From the NCBI GenBank assembly GCA_050908895.1, contig CP171222.1:1-64000 (forward strand): a DNA stretch of 64,000 nucleotides. Reading direction: 5' to 3'. The position numbers were made by a program, and so were the translations under genes. The notes beneath the pieces are model-generated. The model was not told the origin of the DNA, did not search any database, and worked only from the letters and a program-made list of their open reading frames with translations. Origin of the DNA: S5-A14a sp050908895 (GTDB lineage Bacteria; Bacillota; Clostridia; Peptostreptococcales; Anaerovoracaceae). Position 1 is the stretch's first letter, and every line of letters begins with the position of its first letter. Shown here one piece after another: positions 43,213-51,663 of this stretch.

Positions 43213-43334
43213 ATTAATTCAAAACTTGCTTAACGCTTGCTACAAATCGTTCTTTTGTAGCAAGCACAGTAAGTGTACGGACACTTACGGAAAAATTGAT
43301 GAAGCAGCCCTTTGGGATCTGCTTCTTTTTTTAT
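43213..43334 (+). ncRNA. Candidate small RNA of about 120 nt with three hairpins
   Basis: Hairpin 1 is GCTTGCTACAAA / TTTGTAGCAAGC (about 43234-43265). Hairpin 2 is GTAAGTGT-ACGG-ACACTTAC (43269-43288). Hairpin 3 is GAAGCAG / CTGCTTC (43300-43325) followed by T7, a strong terminator. It has a consensus-grade promoter 7 bases upstream. It matches no riboswitch, 6S or SRP RNA that I recognise. An ATG at 43299 lacks a good ribosome site, and its frame would be cut by the terminator. It could be a regulatory RNA or the leader of a lost gene. Confidence 0.6.
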
Positions 43335-43748
43335 CAATTTTTAGCTTGTCATAATCAAAAAATTTACTATAGAAATTACTGAAAACAGTTCTATAGTCAC
43401 ACACACATAAAAACTATTTTTGACAATAGTCCTGCTGATAAACCAAGCAAAAAAAGTAGTTTTATTGCCACAACCTGCTATTTTCCAGTAGTCAGAACTA
43501 TTGTTATAATACAGAAAAATAGATTCCTGTAAATGAACAATTCACAAGAATCTCTTAATTTCAAACCTTTTATATAATTTTAAGCCTTTGCTTTTGACAA
43601 AAGAACAATAATCTTAACATGATTTTTTCTATTTTGAAAAATTACATATCTTTACAAAAACCGTTGAATTTATAAGAGTTATAACCCTACTATATTTTCA
43701 ATCAAATTATTTTTATTTAGGCTATTATCAAAACTTCTACAATTAATC
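43335..43748. other. Gene-free AT-rich spacer
   Basis: No coding frame is supported. It holds a hairpin with nine-base arms (ACTATAGAA 43366-43374 / TTCTATAGT 43389-43397) and nothing else I can name. Confidence 0.5.
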
Positions 43749-44402
43749 TTATTTTTTTATAATAGCCACTTGTTTTTTTCCATATACTTTTGAAGTAAAT
43801 TTATTATATTCGCCTGATGATTCCCATTTTCCAGCAATAACTATAATCTTATCTCTATTATTATATATTTCAGAGCGAATCTTTTTATAATTATCTTTAT
43901 CTGAAAACGATAATATAAACGCATATTTTTTACTTTTAATAGGAGAGACTAAATAAACTTCTTTCTTATTATCATCATATAATTTTCCGTCTACGGTCGC
44001 TTCAATTATCTTATTTCCAAAACACCCTTTCGGATATCTATATTCGCTCCTGTCTTCTAATATCATTGAACCTATTTCTTTACCTGCATATGTATTTCCA
44101 ACAGAGAAACTTTTACACAATGAATATATTTGCCTTAATGTTCTTGGTGGATGAGCACTAGGTTCACCAGTCCCATGTGCAGAAGGAATGTTTTTTTGTG
44201 ATGATGGTTTGGTGTTGCATAAAAGATTATTTATTGCATCTTCATAAACAAATTGGGATTCATCATAGTCGTTCGAATCAAACTCTGTACTACTATTCCC
44301 AAACGGACAATTCTTAATATGTTTAAAATTCGGTTTTGTCGCTCTAAAATAGGCACTTTTACTTCCATCAATTGCACAAATATATAATTTTGCATTACAC
44401 AT
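43749..44402 (-). CDS. Hypothetical protein with a frameshifted N-terminus
   Basis: The frame has 217 residues and no family I can name. A Cys/His-rich start (C-N-A-K-L-Y-I-C ... H-I-K-N-C-P-F-G-N) suggests a zinc-binding patch. In another frame just upstream the text I-I-I-Y-S-D-E-A-I-E-E-D-R-D-T-A-F runs into F-C-P-N-H-M-C-N-A if one T is removed from the T8 run near 44416-44423. The true gene therefore probably starts farther right, and ATG 44402 is internal. The middle has a Ser/His/Pro-rich linker. Confidence 0.45.
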   Translation of the reverse strand: MCNAKLYICAIDGSKSAYFRATKPNFKHIKNCPFGNSSTEFDSNDYDESQFVYEDAINNLLCNTKPSSQKNIPSAHGTGEPSAHPPRTLRQIYSLCKSFSVGNTYAGKEIGSMILEDRSEYRYPKGCFGNKIIEATVDGKLYDDNKKEVYLVSPIKSKKYAFILSFSDKDNYKKIRSEIYNNRDKIIVIAGKWESSGEYNKFTSKVYGKKQVAIIKK

Positions 44403-44462
44403 ATGATTAGGGCAAAAAAAACGCAGTATCCCTATCTTCTTCTATAGCTTCATCAGAATAAA

Positions 44463-45446
44463 TTATGATTTTTCTATCTTTATCTCTATATGGGTCGTAT
44501 GTCCAAAAGAGTCGACCTTGGAATAATAAGCACCCTTATAACCCTTGATTGCTTCTAATTCATCTGCTAGTTCATATACCGTTCTGTAACTGTCATATGG
44601 TACTATTTTTGAAGGAATTGAGCCAATTGATTTGTCACCGTTTAATGCCTTAAGGTCAAAATAGCCACAAACATCCATATAATCTCCTCCAACAGAATGC
44701 GGAGCGGAAAAGTCTTTATTCCCATATCTATCATAAAAATATCCCGTAGACTTAATTTTTACATTTAAAACGCCTTTTTCAGTTTTATCTGATGTCGCCT
44801 CTGTTGCTTGTGCTTTTTCTGTTGTAGCATCAGCTTTTCCTACTTTATCACCGGATTCGTTTACTGCAACATTTGATGTATCTTTAACATCGGAAACTAC
44901 TTTTGTTGTTCGTGGGTTTTCTGTACCCTGATTAGCCACGGCAGGGTCATCTTCTTCATCTTCTGTAGAATCGTCCTCCCTATCGCTTTTTACCTCTGAT
45001 GATGGTGTTGCTTCGGAAATTCCAGACTCTTTTTCTACTCCGATGACCTTTATCGCTGTCAATTCAATAAAAGGATCCCCTTTTTCCGTTCCCCTTGAAT
45101 CAATCCATTTAGAGAACTCTCCGCCCGTAAACTTATGAGGGAATTTTTCATCATAAAGGTAATGTCTATCTTTTGAACGGTCTAAAAAAAGTTTAATCTT
45201 ATTTTCTTTTATAGCTTTAACAAGTTCTTCTTTAGACATCTCTGTTGGGATAACTAAGTCAAACTATTTTTCCTCTGTTAGCGGAATCTGAAGTTTGATA
45301 TCATTGTAAGCAGGATACTTTCCTGCAAGAGAAATACCCGGAGTCTTGCTATCGCTTGCTAAATCTGCCACTGTTCCAAATGTGTACAAAGGCAAAGTCA
45401 TCATAGCAATAATCATGACTGCAATAACTTTAGTTAGTTTCTTCAT
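44463..45446 (-). pseudogene. Secreted protein of unknown function with an in-frame stop
   Basis: ATG 45446 opens with a signal peptide (K-K-L-T-K-V-I-A-V-M-I-I-A-M-M-T-L-P-L-Y-type). At codon 61 a TAG (45264-45266) follows L-T-E-E-K, and the same frame continues F-D-L-V-I-P-T-E-M-S-K-E-E-L-V to a stop at 44463. A CAG-to-TAG change explains it. The rest has an acidic, Thr/Glu-rich low-complexity linker and a C-terminal domain of about 90 residues (V-K-I-K-S-T-G-Y-F-Y-D-R-Y-G). The full product would be about 327 residues. ATG 45239 could give a leaderless remnant. Confidence 0.6.
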
Positions 45447-45531
45447 TATACTCCTCAGTTGTTAAAATATTATTCATTAGTTTGATTATACATTTATGTG
45501 AATAAGTTAGTCGATGTTAACTGGTAAAAAA

Positions 45532-45590
45532 TTGACTATTATTTTATTTTTGTGGTATAATTTTACACATTAAAAGTGGAATTAGTGTAA
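45532..45590 (+). promoter_or_regulatory. Promoter and operator of the TetR gene at 45621
   Basis: TTGACT (45532-45537), 18 bp, TATAAT (45556-45561), followed by the inverted repeat TTACAC (45563-45568) / GTGTAA (45585-45590). It sits just downstream of the -10, suited to self-repression. AATTGGAGG is the ribosome site near 45606. Confidence 0.72.
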
Positions 45591-45620
45591 TGCCGACAAA
45601 AAATTGGAGGAATATTATAT

Positions 45621-46208
45621 ATGGCTAAAAAAAAGACCAGTAATACTAGAGGAAAAATTATTTCAGCAGCCTGGAGGCTATTCTATGAGAATGGATATGA
45701 AGATACAACTGTAGATGATATTGTAGATGAATCCGGTACCTCTAAAGGTTCTTTTTACCATTATTTTAGCGCTAAAGATGAGCTATTAAGCTCCTTATCA
45801 TATATATTTGATGAGAAATACGAAGAAATATCTGAAACTATGCCGGCAGATCTTAATGCTACTGAAGTGCTTTTATTTTTAAACCAAAAGCTCTTTTTTA
45901 TGATAGAAAATGAAATAACTGTTGATCTTCTATCTAGATTATTTTCATCTCAATTAATTACTAGAGGAAGTCGACACCTTCTAGATCAAGATAGAACCTA
46001 TTATAAACTTTTGAGGAAAATTATTTTATCAGGGCAGGAGAATGGAGAACTTCGTGACGATGTTTCAGTGAATGAAATTATTAAAGCTTATGCAATTATG
46101 GAACGTGGGCTTATGTATGATTGGTGTCTCTGTAATGGAAATTATTCCCTTGCTCAATATAGCAAGGGAATAATGGAAAATTTTTTAAAAAGTTATGTTA
46201 ATATATAA
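45621..46208 (+). CDS. TetR-family regulator
   Basis: This 195-residue protein has HTH T-T-V-D-D-I-V-D-E-S-G-T-S-K-G-S-F-Y-H-Y-F-S-A-K-D-E-L-L, closest in style to AcrR/TetR repressors with a TetR_C-type core. It converges on the protease gene, overlapping its end by 11 bases. The FtsX/LolD-type ABC pair at 48714-50608 is a plausible target along with itself, but the sequence does not prove this. Confidence 0.87.
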   Translation: MAKKKTSNTRGKIISAAWRLFYENGYEDTTVDDIVDESGTSKGSFYHYFSAKDELLSSLSYIFDEKYEEISETMPADLNATEVLLFLNQKLFFMIENEITVDLLSRLFSSQLITRGSRHLLDQDRTYYKLLRKIILSGQENGELRDDVSVNEIIKAYAIMERGLMYDWCLCNGNYSLAQYSKGIMENFLKSYVNI

Positions 46209-48459
46209 ATGAGAACAGCTTATCTTTAAGCTGTGCGGTTACACTAGCACCGTATAAATATTCATTTACTGTAACGTACAACATATTGTCTTCAATTTTT
46301 GCCTCTTTAGGCGATACTAAGTTACCATTAACGATAATTTGAAGCTTTTCAAGTTCATTAGTACTCAATGAATGTGAAAACCCATAATCTTTGCTAAGCT
46401 TTAGGGCAAGAGTGTGTTCATCAATAATAAGATGCTCACCCATTTTTTGAGGGCCTTCATAATATCCCTCCATGTTACTATTTGCCTTACTGCTTAATAC
46501 TTCGGATGAATTACTGTCATCTTTACTATTTTCTAAACTCAACTCATAGTAGTTGTTATTATAGTTATCATTTAAATAAGCATAAAATCCCACCTGTCCG
46601 TAATCCAGTTTTTCTTTTATTGCATTTTTAGCTTTTTCTTTAACAACCTCATCCAAACCTATAAAATCATTGCTTAGAGCAGAGTCTAAATTCTTTATTA
46701 CAGGCACAAAGTAATTTCCATATAGCTTGTAGTCTTCAATTGTCATTTCTTTCGTACTAATTTGCCCGTCTATGCTATAGGTAAATCTAAGGGCATTTTT
46801 CTTATCAATTAGTTTACGAATTACCTCATCGGTTCTTGCATTTTTATCTACATATAGATAATCTTCACGTTTTTCTATGGATAATAGCTCAGCGGATTTG
46901 TTTTCATCCATATTTTCTTCATCATTTATAGAATATGGTGCCTCTATTACAAGCTTATCTTCAAAACTATCTTTTGATGTAGTCACAACATTTATAAGCA
47001 GGTCATTTATATATGAGGATACTCCCCACTGACCATTTATATATGAGAAATTTGAATATGGTGTATAAGCATTTGATATGAACATACTGTGGTTACCCAA
47101 AGTAACTTCCTGAGCCACAGTTGTATAAACACCATTTTCATTTTCTAAAATTAATCGTATAGCAAATTTATTATTCGTAATTTCTAATGGGTTCTTTACC
47201 TTAATCGTATTTAAACCCCTTTCGTCACTCACCCCTTCAGCTACTTTGATAAATTTGTTATCAGCTATTGCTTTTTCAAGAATTTCTTCTCTTTGACTAT
47301 TGGAAAGGTTATCATAATCACTTAGCATGACAATTTCTGCGGTATACTTCAAACCTTTTCCAATTTCGTTTACAAATTGAATATTATTTATTATCTCTTT
47401 TTCTCCTAAAGGTTTTGCCTTATCATAAACATTTATGAGATCCAGTTTAGTTTGTTTAGACAATGGAGCCCTTTCAAAACCACCTTGACTAAAGGTATAT
47501 AGTTTTTTTGTTGGATCTTTTGTCATAAAATTATCGTATGCATAGAACACATTTTTTTCAGCTTCTAATCCAACTCCGTCTTCTACTCTAACTGCTTGCA
47601 TTCTGTATTCCGGAAAGGTTGCATAGGAAATCCACATATATCCTTTATTACCGAAATCTTTGCCTCTAGATTGTCTCACTTTAAAAGCACCTCTGCTGCT
47701 CTCACCTCTTTGGTTGACAATTATTTTGTCGTCGTCCCAACCGACAAGAGTCACAGCATGGTTTGCCGGTTCCATCCATTCTCCTGCACGAATATTAGGT
47801 GCATAATGATACACAAGATCTGGATTATTAAAAAACTTATCGTGTCTTGTCAAAGCATTAGCTTTAGCTCCAAAGCCATAATATCCTCCGTTACTGCCAA
47901 GGTTCCCGGTATGACCATCCTCGGTATTATCGTAATATGCGGCAGCTACTGCTCCATATTTCTCAATATTTGCTTTAACACCATCTAAATTGGTCATTAA
48001 AACATTCCCAACAGCAAAATCATGTTTCATTTTACCACTATCTTCCATGTTTTTATGGTTTGGAATGATATATGCTCCATATTCTTTTTCAGGATTCTCC
48101 GGAACTGAATCTTTAATCCTAGGATATGCGTTCTCAAAAACAGGACCATCTAGTCTCATTAGATAATCTGTTGCTGCCGCAATAGTTGCACCCGCAAGCT
48201 TTGAATTTTTTAATAGATTATAAGCTATATGAGCTTCACTCAAATCTGCTTCAATACCTGTAGCTTTTTTAAGCGATATTTCAATAGCTCCCATTACGGC
48301 GTGGGCCCAACAAGTGCCCGTTTTCCATTGATCCTTCACAGGCGTTAAGAAATCAGTCGGGGTTTCATACATTGCTTTCGCGGCATAGATATTAGTGGTT
48401 AACAAAGATACCAGAATAGCAACTGTTGAAACAATAGCAATAAATTTTTTTCTTTTCAT
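46198..48459 (-). CDS. Secreted papain-family (C1) cysteine protease
   Basis: This 753-residue protein has a signal peptide (about 1-27, ending N-I-Y-A-A). The peptidase C1 domain follows directly without a long propeptide: oxyanion Gln44 and nucleophile Cys50 in V-K-D-Q-W-K-T-G-T-C-W-A-H-A, His234 in P-A-N-H-A-V-T-L-V-G-W-D, and Asn249 in N-Q-R-G-E-S. The remaining 450 residues form repeated beta-type domains of unknown role with no wall-anchor motif. Such lectin-like C1 proteases in oral and gut Clostridia degrade host proteins. All catalytic residues are present. AGGAGG precedes ATG 48459. Confidence 0.88.
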   Translation of the reverse strand: MKRKKFIAIVSTVAILVSLLTTNIYAAKAMYETPTDFLTPVKDQWKTGTCWAHAVMGAIEISLKKATGIEADLSEAHIAYNLLKNSKLAGATIAAATDYLMRLDGPVFENAYPRIKDSVPENPEKEYGAYIIPNHKNMEDSGKMKHDFAVGNVLMTNLDGVKANIEKYGAVAAAYYDNTEDGHTGNLGSNGGYYGFGAKANALTRHDKFFNNPDLVYHYAPNIRAGEWMEPANHAVTLVGWDDDKIIVNQRGESSRGAFKVRQSRGKDFGNKGYMWISYATFPEYRMQAVRVEDGVGLEAEKNVFYAYDNFMTKDPTKKLYTFSQGGFERAPLSKQTKLDLINVYDKAKPLGEKEIINNIQFVNEIGKGLKYTAEIVMLSDYDNLSNSQREEILEKAIADNKFIKVAEGVSDERGLNTIKVKNPLEITNNKFAIRLILENENGVYTTVAQEVTLGNHSMFISNAYTPYSNFSYINGQWGVSSYINDLLINVVTTSKDSFEDKLVIEAPYSINDEENMDENKSAELLSIEKREDYLYVDKNARTDEVIRKLIDKKNALRFTYSIDGQISTKEMTIEDYKLYGNYFVPVIKNLDSALSNDFIGLDEVVKEKAKNAIKEKLDYGQVGFYAYLNDNYNNNYYELSLENSKDDSNSSEVLSSKANSNMEGYYEGPQKMGEHLIIDEHTLALKLSKDYGFSHSLSTNELEKLQIIVNGNLVSPKEAKIEDNMLYVTVNEYLYGASVTAQLKDKLFSFIY

Positions 48460-48518
48460 GTCATCCTCCTAAAGTAAGCTTTTTACCAGTTTTAAATATT
48501 TAAAACATCTGCAAATTA

Positions 48519-48547
48519 ATTATACATTTTTTCACCATTAATCACAA
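48519..48547 (-). promoter_or_regulatory. Promoter of the C1 protease gene
   Basis: Minus-strand TTGTGA (48542-48547), 17 bp, TATAAT (48519-48524), about 60 bases before the start codon. The -35 is moderate. Confidence 0.6.
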
Positions 48548-48640
48548 CTATTTATTTGAAAATTTTAATTAAAATTTTTATTGTTAAATTCTTTTCTAAT
48601 ACACTTCAATAATATTGAGCCATATTTTATCCAATGTGAC

Positions 48641-48671
48641 TTGATATAAAATGACCTGATTAGGGTATAAT
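48641..48671 (+). promoter_or_regulatory. Promoter of the FtsX/LolD-type ABC operon
   Basis: TTGATA (48641-48646), 19 bp, TATAAT (48666-48671), 43 bases before the permease ATG, which has AAGGAG at about 48702. Confidence 0.55.
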
Positions 48672-48713
48672 AAATTTGATACGATAATCATATGTAATTT
48701 TTAAGGAGATAAA

Positions 48714-49895
48714 ATGTTTCTAGCAATAAAAGAAATTAAGAAAAATAAAATGCGCTTTCTTCTGGTAGTTGGGATTATAATGTTAATTAGTTATCTGGTT
48801 TTTTTCCTAACCGGTTTAGCTTATGGTCTTGCCAAAGCAAATACAAGTGCAATTGAAAGTTGGGATGCAAAAAAAATAGTCATGAAAGCGGGCACAAATG
48901 CTAATCTTTCAGCATCCGTTATCGAATTATCTGATTTATCTGATTTCGATGGGGAAAAAATCTCTCCTATAAATCTCGCCAGAACGATAGCTTATCGTAA
49001 CGATGGAGACAAAGAAGAAGATAAATTAAATGTGGTACTCATGGGTATCGACCGGAAAAGTCACGCATATCCTAAAATCATTCAAGGTAAAGCCCCGAAT
49101 AATTCTTCTGAAGTTGTTGCTTCAATTAGTATGAATGTTGAAAATAATTTAAAATTAGGTGATCACTTAATGATTATAAACAATGGAAGAAAATTTAAGG
49201 TGGTCGGATTCACAAAAGATGCCAAGTACAGTGTTTCTCCAGTTGTATATACCGACTTAAAGGAATCTTCTGCTGCTGCAATGTCTTTTGTTCCTAAGGA
49301 AGATCAAGAAAAATCAGTTCAAGATAAGAATGTGAGATATCAGACTGAAGCTGATTCCAACTCCACTACAGGAGAAAAAAGTGCTATAACCGGTGCAACA
49401 AAAAGCATTCCTGATCGTGTCGCAGGTATTCTTGTTCACGGGGATACGAAAATATCTTCTGACGAAAAATATGATGTGCTCAACATTGATGATTATATAA
49501 AAGAATTACCCGGTTACACGGCTCAAATTCTAACTTTTGGTCTTATGATAGGATTCCTTATTTTAATTTCAAGTATAGTTTTAGGTGTATTCATGTATAT
49601 TATAACTATGCAAAAAATGCAAATTTTCGGAGTTATGAAAGTTCAAGGTATATCTAATGTATATATAGGTGCTTCAGTAGTTCTTCAAACTTTTCTTGTA
49701 AGCATTATTGGTATTCTCATAGGGTTAATTCTTACAGTGGCATCTGAAATTGTTTTGCCTGTAACAGTTCCATTTAAATCAAATTATGTCTTCTACAGTG
49801 GTATTGCTATTATGATGACTATAATATCCCTTCTTGGCAGTATTTTTTCAGTAAAAGGAATCAGTAAAATTGATCCCCTTGAGGTTTTAGAATAG
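48714..49895 (+). CDS. FtsX/MacB-type ABC transporter permease
   Basis: This 393-residue protein has an N-terminal membrane helix (F-L-L-V-V-G-I-I-M-L-I-S-Y-L-V-F-F-L), an extracellular MacB_PCD-like domain (about 40-270), and three C-terminal helices (L-M-I-G-F-L-I-L-I-S-S-I-V-L-G ... ending P-L-E-V-L). This is the standard FtsX fold. The ATPase gene starts 9 bases later. These pairs expel peptides or lipids or act as mechanotransmitters; the role here is unknown, perhaps antimicrobial-peptide defence. Confidence 0.88.
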   Translation: MFLAIKEIKKNKMRFLLVVGIIMLISYLVFFLTGLAYGLAKANTSAIESWDAKKIVMKAGTNANLSASVIELSDLSDFDGEKISPINLARTIAYRNDGDKEEDKLNVVLMGIDRKSHAYPKIIQGKAPNNSSEVVASISMNVENNLKLGDHLMIINNGRKFKVVGFTKDAKYSVSPVVYTDLKESSAAAMSFVPKEDQEKSVQDKNVRYQTEADSNSTTGEKSAITGATKSIPDRVAGILVHGDTKISSDEKYDVLNIDDYIKELPGYTAQILTFGLMIGFLILISSIVLGVFMYIITMQKMQIFGVMKVQGISNVYIGASVVLQTFLVSIIGILIGLILTVASEIVLPVTVPFKSNYVFYSGIAIMMTIISLLGSIFSVKGISKIDPLEVLE

Positions 49896-49903
49896 GTGAT
49901 AAT

Positions 49904-50608
49904 ATGAGAGAAATTATTAAATTTGATAAAGTAAAAAAAACATTTAAAGATGGGGATGACACAATAGTTGCTTTAAAAGAGACCAGCTTTTCTATAAAAG
50001 CGGGAGAACTTGTAGCTATAATAGGTCCTTCCGGTTCAGGCAAATCTACTCTTCTTACCCTGATGGGCGGTCTACAACGGCCTTCTGAAGGTAAAATTTT
50101 CTTCAACGGACAGGATATTTTTAAACTAAAGCAAAAGGAAAGAAATAGCCTTCGATTCGATGAGATTGGATTTATTCTCCAAGCTTCTAATCTGGTTCCA
50201 TTTCTTACCATTGAAGAACAGTTCAAACTTGTTGATAGATTTGATGGTAAGAGCTATGACAAAGTCCGAGGTGCGGAATTCATGAGGAAAATGGATATAT
50301 ATCACCGAAGAAGACAATATCCCGGAGAAATTTCCGGTGGAGAAAGGCAGAGAGCCGCAATTGCAAGAGCCCTTTATCCGGACCCCAAGTTACTACTTGC
50401 TGATGAGCCGACAGCTAGCCTTGATACAGAGAGAGCTATACAAGTTGTTAAAACTCTTCGCGATTTTACGAAGGATTTCAATAGAACTACTGTGATGGTA
50501 ACCCATGATACTAGATTACTGGAATTCTGTGATAGAGTATTTAATATAACAGATGGTGCATTGACCCAAGCCCCAGATAAGCACATGCAAAAAAATCAGG
50601 AGCCATAA
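49904..50608 (+). CDS. LolD/MacB-type ABC transporter ATPase
   Basis: This 234-residue protein has Walker A G-P-S-G-S-G-K-S-T, signature I-S-G-G-E-R-Q-R, Walker B L-L-L-A-D-E-P-T-A-S-L-D and switch His in V-T-H-D. It is the partner of the upstream FtsX-type permease. The gene's last codons form the first arm of the terminator that follows. Confidence 0.92.
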   Translation: MREIIKFDKVKKTFKDGDDTIVALKETSFSIKAGELVAIIGPSGSGKSTLLTLMGGLQRPSEGKIFFNGQDIFKLKQKERNSLRFDEIGFILQASNLVPFLTIEEQFKLVDRFDGKSYDKVRGAEFMRKMDIYHRRRQYPGEISGGERQRAAIARALYPDPKLLLADEPTASLDTERAIQVVKTLRDFTKDFNRTTVMVTHDTRLLEFCDRVFNITDGALTQAPDKHMQKNQEP

Positions 50609-50622
50609 GGCTCCTCTTTACA
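50598..50622 (+). terminator. Terminator of the ABC operon
   Basis: AGGAGCC-ATAA-GGCTCCT then CTTTA. The stem overlaps the ATPase stop codon. The T tract is short, so efficiency is uncertain. Confidence 0.6.
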
Positions 50623-50629
50623 TCATTGA

Positions 50630-51109
50630 TTATATTATTTCCTTAATAATTTTTTCAACTTTTATCTTATCTATATTATGATAAAGCTTTCCGTTTATCA
50701 TAATATTCGGCCCGAACTTGCACTGTCTGAAACAGTTCTGACTTCTGAGACAGATATTGCCATCGGACGTGGTCTGGTCGAAACGGATACCAAGCATCTT
50801 TTGCACGGTTTTGATAACCTCCATAGACCCATTGTTTGCACATCTTGGGCCAGTGCAACAGACAATTTCATATTTTACCTTTGATTCCTTGATTGAGGGC
50901 ATAAATTTAATGATGGCCTTGATGATGTTTTCTTTCAGCTCAAAGGCTTCTGCAATCTGACTTTGGTGGCCCTGGGACACACAGCCAAATTCTTCTTGGC
51001 AGGACTTAATAGCATCTTTAGCACCTTCTTGACTGCCCTTGCCGAAGCGGTCGACTGCTTCTTCTAATATTTCCTTTAAAGTTAATTCTGTATTTCTCTC
51101 TTCAATCAT
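50630..51109 (-). CDS. NuoE/HoxE-like [2Fe-2S] thioredoxin-fold protein
   Basis: This 159-residue protein has a helical N-terminus followed by the thioredoxin-like ferredoxin domain. The cluster ligands fit C85-x4-C90 and C126-x3-C130 (I-V-C-C-T-G-P-R-C and N-C-F-R-Q-C), as in the 24-kDa subunit of NADH dehydrogenase and bifurcating hydrogenases. No NuoF or hydrogenase gene is adjacent, so it may supply electrons to an unlinked partner. The family length is normal. Confidence 0.85.
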   Translation of the reverse strand: MIEERNTELTLKEILEEAVDRFGKGSQEGAKDAIKSCQEEFGCVSQGHQSQIAEAFELKENIIKAIIKFMPSIKESKVKYEIVCCTGPRCANNGSMEVIKTVQKMLGIRFDQTTSDGNICLRSQNCFRQCKFGPNIMINGKLYHNIDKIKVEKIIKEII

Positions 51110-51178
51110 TTCGTCATGTATTATCCAATCATCTTTGGTGGTGATTGGATTTATTCCTTTCTCCCGCCTAAATCAAAT

Positions 51179-51574
51179 TCATTCTTTTCGCAATTTCTCT
51201 ATTATTTCAATATCTGCTGGTAGCCAATCAACCGTGTTGAGCTGATCTTTTGCTAGCCACTTGGCATTTGCATGCTCGAGAAGCTTTATCTCATGGTCAA
51301 TTAATTTGCAAATGTAGCAGTGCATAGTAAGATGAAATGTATCGTAATCGTATTCAACAGTATGAAAAAATTCTTTTACCTCGATTCGGACGTCTAACTC
51401 TTCCTTGATTTCTCTGATTAAAGCCTCGACTTTGGTTTCCCCCTGTTCAATTTTCCCTCCCGGGAATTCCCATCCTCCAGCGAAGGGTCCATAACCTCTT
51501 TGGGTAACAAAATACTTTTCTTCGTTTGGATTTACGTCTTTGATGATGGCTGCCACCACTTCTATTGATTTCAT
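51179..51574 (-). CDS. Nudix hydrolase (MutT-like)
   Basis: This 131-residue protein has Nudix box G-K-I-E-Q-G-E-T-K-V-E-A-L-I-R-E-I-K-E-E, complete except that the usual Gly near the end is Leu. It begins V-V-A-A-I-I-K-D. The preceding P-G-G motif and Q-R-G-Y-G-P-F-A-G-G-W-E-F-P make a MutT/CTP-pyrophosphohydrolase type likely, cleaning oxidised nucleotides. It stands alone between the ferredoxin and helicase genes. Confidence 0.87.
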   Translation of the reverse strand: MKSIEVVAAIIKDVNPNEEKYFVTQRGYGPFAGGWEFPGGKIEQGETKVEALIREIKEELDVRIEVKEFFHTVEYDYDTFHLTMHCYICKLIDHEIKLLEHANAKWLAKDQLNTVDWLPADIEIIEKLRKE

Positions 51575-51663
51575 ATGTGCTCCTTTTCATGGGTATGGGG
51601 ATACTGTTCAATACTCCACCTTATAAAATATTGTATCATTGGGATATATACCTTCAACAAGAA

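Noticed and set aside
43299..43390. Short peptide beginning M-K-Q-P-F-G inside the candidate RNA
   Set aside because: Weak ribosome site and its frame runs through the terminator stem and T-run.
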